A stretch of 64,000 bases of DNA from Quercus robur. Lineage: Eukaryota > Streptophyta > Magnoliopsida > Fagales > Fagaceae. The notes beneath the pieces were generated by a model. It saw nothing but the letters and a program-made list of their open reading frames with translations. It was not told the DNA's origin and did no database searches. A program made the translations under genes and the position numbers. The stretch spans positions 12,313,351 through 12,377,350 of the forward strand of contig NC_065544.1 in NCBI RefSeq assembly GCF_932294415.1, read 5' to 3'. Positions 58,619 through 64,000 of this stretch are shown piece after piece. Position 1 is the first letter of the stretch, and each line of letters opens with the position of its first letter.

Positions 58619-59008
58619 AGTTTTGCACCAATTAAGAGTGATTTTCCTTCTGGCTTTACATATTCTTGTGGGGTTATATGTCCAATCTAGAGATTGGATT
58701 TTATCTATATTATTTTATAAATAATAATAAAATAATAAATAATAAATAAAAAAAAGGATCGCAAGTGTAGTCACTGCCCCACACCACTTAAACCACTGCT
58801 TTGCGTTATGGCGTGGTCAGATCACATAGGCACTAATGAGACTTGCTACTACTTGAACACATAACTCTTAATCTAGCAAGTGTAATAGGTTAGAAAAGCT
58901 TCCTACCACTAGACAATCTCCCCAAATGATTTTATCTATATCAACATGTGTGTCCTAATTCACCTTATTTCATCTTCTAATAGTGAATTTGATCAAGTTT
59001 TTCTCTAG
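58619..59008. other. Intergenic, no gene seen
   Basis: AT-rich, with a short ATAATAA-type repeat near 58,720-58,750. Confidence 0.45.
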
Positions 59009-59018
59009 CCCATTTATT

Positions 59019-59390
59019 GGGAAAATTACGTTTTACCACCCTAAATTATACCTCCAATTACACTTTGGATCCTAAACTTTTCGAATGCACATTTTGCACC
59101 CTAAACTATGATTATTGTTACACTTTGCATCCTGATATTAGGTTTGTTGTTAACTTAGATGGAAAAATACGACACCACGTGAAAAGAACTAATTGCCCCT
59201 CTTCTCAATCCCTTAAAAATAATGAAAAAATTATACTTTATCACCCTAAATTATATTTCTAATTACACTTTGTACTTTAAACAAAGTGTAGTAAGGGTTA
59301 TAGCTTATAGTGCGAAACGTGCATTTGAAAGTTTAGAGTGCAAATTGTAATATGAGGTATAGTTTAGGATGGTTTAAGTGTAATTTCTTT
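59019..59390. mobile_element. Mutator-type MITE with 10-bp target duplication
   Basis: A 372-bp non-coding element. The left end GGGAAAATTACGTTTTACC and the reverse complement of the right end, AAAGAAATTACACTTAAACC, continue as inverted repeats through CACCCTAAATTATACCT. It is flanked by CCCATTTATT at 59009-59018 and 59391-59400. A duplication of 9-10 bp is characteristic of Mutator-like elements. Confidence 0.75.
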
Positions 59391-59400
59391 CCCATTTATT

Positions 59401-60789
59401 CTTCCTCTTCTTTTGTTATTGGGGTGTTATCCTATGGCTGCAATTAATCATTTTATTATCATAGACTATAGGATTAGGCCCATTATATATTTAGCCCACT
59501 TAGTAAAATATATATATTTTTTAAGAAACAAAAACACACTCTTACATGTAAGGGAACAAGAATGAAATTCTAATACAACGACACACCACAAACTCCACTC
59601 AAAAGTCATGGTAACTTTTAAACAAGGATAGGGAAAATTATACACACACTCTCTTAAACAATGTGGAATAATTACCTACCTTAATTTTTTTTAAGGAACA
59701 AACACACACAAGTAAAATACATGTATACTTTTTTGTTAAAAAATACACTAACTAAAGCTTATTAGACACACTTACCACACTTTCTTTTTGTGGACATTTC
59801 CATTTCTTTGTTCAACTAGATATATCTTAAGCTTTTTTGGTCTGTCTTGATTTGCAATAAACTTTCAAGGGAATGATTTTTCTAAATTTTTGCGTAGGAA
59901 GCACATCCTTGTGAAGATTGACACTAGAGTCTAATCTTGTGGGTTGTATGTTGAGTAAACCATTTTCATTGAGTCAAATATACCGTAAACCAGAATAATT
60001 TTGGGAAACACAGAAGTACTCGAATCATGAACATATGCTTACTGCTTAGCCAAAGAAAAGAAGAAAATAAAAAGAACCAAAAAGTTCAAGAAATTTTAGA
60101 CAAGAAAAACCACACAGTGCTATTCTTTTTCTCTTCATCATCATCCATGTACGAACGTCTGGAAAAATCTTACGTACCAACTTGTCAGATGTCAAAAATA
60201 GCTGCAAACATACCACATACAAATCTAAAAATAATTCCAAGATCACTCAACGACAAACACCTGATGAGTTGATTGGTTGTTCCTTATCAACCATCAATTT
60301 CCCTCTTCTTATATTCAGAAGACTCTGCTTTCTCTCACTAATTCAGTTGACTTCCATAACTTTGTGTGGTATTCATAGTTGTTGAAACAGGTTGATATGG
60401 CACGAGAATATTACCAACTTGTAATAAAAAAAATAAAAATAAACTGAGAACAGAACAACACAATAAATGGACACAACAAATTCTTTCCTTTCTTTTCCAT
60501 CCCAATGGATGTATCTTTTCCTTCCACTCCTTTAATAAAAAACTCACAACTCAGTAATGAAAGTAGTCTGATCAATGGCAAGATCCCCTATGGGCAGGAA
60601 AAGGCTGAAGCTTTCTCCAATGCTCTAGTTAATCAACAGAAACCAATTTCAAAATTCTAGAGGAAAAGGGAAATATCACCACCTTCAATTTGAACCAAAA
60701 GCTGGATTTTGTTTTCCTGGGTTCTGAATAACTTCTTCTAGAGAACATTGGTGGAAGAAAGCTTTGCTGTTCATTTTTTCCTTGCGAAA
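59401..60789. other. Intergenic, no gene seen
   Basis: AT-rich. The open frames at 60027-60272 (plus) and 60046-60246 (minus) are shadows of each other with no recognisable content. Confidence 0.45.
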
Positions 60790-61400
60790 TTATTTTCGAA
60801 GGGCAACAATACTTTTCTGCAGGGGGCACTCCTGATTTCCTGACACTGATGAACATAAAAACAAGAAATTCATACAAACAAGGGACTTGTTTATGATATA
60901 ATTAAACAAGGTAACACATTTCTTTATAATTTTTTAATCAGAAAAATGAATTCCTGTACTTGTGCATACAAAGCTCCAAATTTATATTCGATTTTTTTTC
61001 CAATAGATATAAAACATATAATTGTCCAAAGACGCATTATGATTTTATGATAAGCTAACTATCCTTAAGAGATCAAGACTACATCAAAGACTAAATAAAA
61101 TCCATGTTATGTAAGTGCCACAATACAAACAAGACTTATTAATTAATTCAACCTGATACCTTCTTCGTCTTGGGTGCATTGGTCACCACTAATGGCATGC
61201 AGTGAGAAACCTGGTGTTTCTTGCTTATCCATTTGCTCTAAATCCATAATGACGTCTCCATCTTCTTCTACAGTACAGCCACGATCACAGTGATTTCCCA
61301 CTTGCTGTCCTCTTCCCTCTGAGCGATTCCTTGAAGCAGCAAGGTGTGCTTCTCTGTCCTTCCGTGTGGAAGAGCGTGCTCGAGCATGGCTTAAATCCCT
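60790..61400 (-). other. Possible last two exons of an unrecognised gene
   Basis: On the minus strand an open stretch of about 80 codons from about 61400 down to 61160 (RKDREAHLAASRNRSEGRG, then an acidic EEDGDVIMDLEQMDKQE) ends at a GT donor (GAAG/GTATCAG). An AG acceptor at 60846 opens an exon, 60845-60790, that joins in phase and stops at TAA after about 18 codons. Composition is protein-like, but I do not recognise the family. The upstream frame meets a stop just before 61400, and a tRNA-Met primer-site-like GCTCTGATACCA at 61484-61495 hints that a retroelement may be nearby. Confidence 0.28.
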
Positions 61401-61495
61401 GTGATTCTCTTAAGCATTTGTCGCCAACTTAGTCATGAGAGAACTAACATTTTGTTAAACTACACTCTTGTCCATCGTCATGCTCTGATACCACT

Positions 61496-62317
61496 TTGGT
61501 ACACATTGGACCATGTCCTTGCCAATGGTGGCTAGTTTTGGATAGATTACAAAGACCAAAATAAGATAAGATTAATTTATGACAATCCTGACCTCCAACT
61601 ACTAAAAAACTAATTATTTATCTATCTGACAATTATTAAAGAGTTACACTACTGGTTTTTATATTATATGCTACAATGTTCAAATTCAAAAAATATACTC
61701 ATAAGTCAAAACAACCACATTACAGTTTAAGATAGAGTTTAGGATGGATGTATGGTGTAGGAAGGATGGATCAGAAATTGTTAGAAAAAGTTAGGACTGT
61801 TTGAAAGAAGTCAAAAGTTTTTTCCTGGTAAATTTATAGCTGAACTGAAATGGGATTGCAATTTTGATTCCTTAAATTTTGCTATTTAGCCGGCCATGGG
61901 TTCATATCACCAATTCTTAATGTCCATGATACATAAGATGTCATGTGTTCTTTTATCAATCCATCAGTTATAAAACTAATGAATGTAAAAAATAAATCTC
62001 TCTCTAACTCCAAGTTACCATCACATGGTGGAACTAATGTATGACCTCTACCCCCACCTCTTTTTGCTACAGCTTCTCTTATCTTATGACGAAGAAGGAA
62101 AGAGATTATTTTTTATTAAAACAAAAAAAAAAGGAATTTATTAAAATAATAATTTTATGTTACTAACCATCGCACTACTGTCATGCATATCCAAAATGCA
62201 TGACCATAGAAATCAAATCCACACTAAATACATGTTCCATTACATTATTATTTAAATACGATTACTATAGAGAAAAGAAACAGCAAGAATAAAATGAACA
62301 AGGTGTACTGTACATAA
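61496..62317. other. Intergenic, no gene seen
   Basis: No supported feature. Confidence 0.4.
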
Positions 62318-62764
62318 TCAACAATATGCAACAAGACAAAATGAAGTGCAGAAAGCTTCAAGCAAGAGCTTAAAAACCTCACTTGAAATAGCAAAGTCCA
62401 CAGCAGCAACAAAAAGGCAGTGCAGAAGCCCATTTAAACCACAAGCCAGGTTAACATCAACACAACTGGTTTCCATTACATAATTCAACACACCCTTGCT
62501 TCCAAACATGGTAGCAGTCACGAGGGCTGTCTTCCCTTTAAATCCCATCATCTTTGACCCAATTCTCCTCCCATACCACAAGCTTCCCTCATTGATATAA
62601 TGACATTCTTCTTCCATAGAACTTTTAAAACCAATTAAATCATCAAAGCCCAAGAATTCAAGAAATATTGAAATGATGTTGCTGTCTTGTTTCTCAAATT
62701 CACTGCCCATGATGAAACCTGTTTCAGAAGGTTTCCCCTTGGAACCACTGCTCATGGAAATCAC
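62318..62764 (-). pseudogene. Truncated CCCH zinc-finger/ankyrin gene copy
   Basis: 148 codons resembling the N-terminus of plant tandem CCCH zinc-finger proteins that begin with ankyrin repeats (AtC3H29/30/66 type). Visible are FDDLIGFKSSMEEE, SLWYGRRIGSKMMGF and an ankyrin-like KTALVTATMFGSKGVLNYVMET...VDVNLACG, then EVFKLLLEA. After that the frame is lost and no CCCH fingers follow within the window. The real proteins run to several hundred residues, so this is a 3'-truncated relic. A CT-rich stretch upstream of the ATG (about 62,760-62,800) may be left from the original leader. Confidence 0.7.
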
Positions 62765-64000
62765 ACTATTCTCAGATCTTCACAGTCTCTCTCTACAACA
62801 TTTGTAACAAATATAAGATTCACATATGCTGCTCCTGAATTTACAAAAAAGAGCAAAGAGCATATTAGAAAGAAAAAATTCACTCTTAGAAAATTACACA
62901 GAAACAAACAGACAGAGAAAGAGCTCCACTCCTATAAACAAATATTCAGCATTAGCCATATATTCATACAAATATCACCCACATTCAAGTCAATATTGTT
63001 ATGGCCATGATGCTAACCAATGCTCCCAAAACCTTAAGGTGTTAGGAAGAGTCACATGAAAGTCTTTATTCAATGGCAGCAGAGCAAAACCCCACGTCTG
63101 AGTGCAGCGGGCGGGCGTGACCGCATGAGGGGCTTCACAGTGCATTGGTAGACTTGCACCAGTTGGTAGGGCTGTAAAGCATCAATGCCACGTGATCCCC
63201 AATAAGGCCACGTGACAACAAAACTTTAGGGTGATTGCTAAAAATTCCAACAGATATGAAACAGAACTTTGTCAAAATCACAACAAACACGACCAAACAT
63301 TTTCTCATAGGAACCAAAAAATGAGATTCATTTTCTCATAGGAACCAAAACATGAGATTCAAAACATAGCTTACATCCTTTTATTTCATTTTCTTAGCAA
63401 CCAACCAGGATGCTTTAATTATTAACAAAATAAAATGGAAAGCCCCATATCAAGTTGCTCTTTTCCCCATTAATTAATTCATTCATTATCTTCTTCTTTT
63501 TTTTTTTCTTTTTTTTTCTTTTTTTTTTTCTTATATGTTTTAATAGACAAAAATGATATTTAAAAAAAGAATCACTCTTCATAACAAATCAATCAAACAA
63601 TAAATGCAGTACAGAGATTCCGAAAATAACTTTAAAATTCCCATACCATTAGAAACAATAGGAAAATTAAAGCAAACACAACAAAGCACAAACCATTTAA
63701 TGTAAACACTATTGCAGTAAGATGTTCATAACTCAGATAATGAAAAGCACACCCCAAAATTAACCAACCAATAGACCATATACTATAATGTAGCATTATA
63801 AAAAGATGGAACTTTTAATAAGATAAAAAAATCCTAACAATTTTAAACTAGGAAGCAAACAACTGAAACATATTTGACAACATTAAAGCAGAATGTATCA
63901 AGCCAAAATAATGTGATGCAGGTGATTTTCACACCCATTAACCTTGCAGCAGACCAACACCCAACACAAAATCAAAAGGTGAAAGCAGGGTCATTTTCAC
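62765..64000. other. Right end of window, no gene seen
   Basis: AT-rich. A tandemly repeated phrase around TTTTCTCATAGGAACCAAAA occurs at 63300 and 63332. Interrupted T runs lie at 63,495-63,530. No gene supported. Confidence 0.45.

Overview
The window looks like a stretch of a large nuclear genome from a woody dicot. It is AT-rich, its genes are widely spaced and intron-bearing, and most of it is transposable elements and their relics. The protein families (PPR-DYW editing factors, a CC-NBS-LRR, pTAC14, MuDR-type MULEs, Tat-type Ty3/gypsy) are flowering-plant ones. A Fagales tree such as oak, beech or chestnut is my guess from memory of similar repeats and is not proven by the sequence.

Layout, left to right. 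At 1-428 is the 3' end of a PPR gene that starts outside the window. At 1934-2172 is a poly(A) retroposon with a perfect 18-bp target duplication. At 2521-5292 (minus) is a full-length CC-NBS-LRR gene broken by two frameshifts that cancel each other. From 5.3 to 10.1 kb there is repeat-rich DNA with several MITEs. From 10,101 to 20,843 there is a complete but mutated Tat-type Ty3/gypsy element with two 602-bp LTRs and an ATCTT duplication. It carries gag, a broken pol, and a spliced antisense gene with its own TATA box. From 21.8 to 24.4 kb there is a 5'-truncated LINE and a second small retroposon with a perfect 16-bp duplication.

From 26,390 to 34,724 (minus) lies an apparently intact 13-exon gene for the plastid transcription protein pTAC14/PAP7. 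I reconstructed it exon by exon (484 codons, every phase consistent). Its large eighth intron holds a 1.8-kb LTR retroelement, and its upstream region holds a duplicated hairpin-forming repeat. At 41,279-43,987 (minus) is a second intact gene, an intronless 902-residue PPR-DYW protein that I recognise as the OTP84 type of chloroplast RNA editing factor. Both intact genes act in chloroplast gene expression: pTAC14 with the plastid-encoded RNA polymerase, the PPR-DYW protein in editing of plastid transcripts.

From 46 to 54 kb lies a decayed MuDR-like transposon (minus). It is flanked by clusters of CTCGAG palindromes and split by a 2.9-kb composite LTR insertion: one 2.3-kb LTR at one end and two 175-bp TRIM-like LTRs at the other, bounded by a single TGCGT duplication. 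The rest holds a small cysteine-rich secreted protein gene (56.7-57.1 kb, minus), further MITEs, an unrecognised possible exon pair near 61 kb, and a truncated CCCH/ankyrin zinc-finger pseudogene (62.3-62.8 kb, minus).

A theme across the dead elements is that most of their premature stops fit C-to-T (or G-to-A) change at CAG, CGA or TGG codons. That is the pattern expected from deamination of methylated cytosine in silenced DNA.
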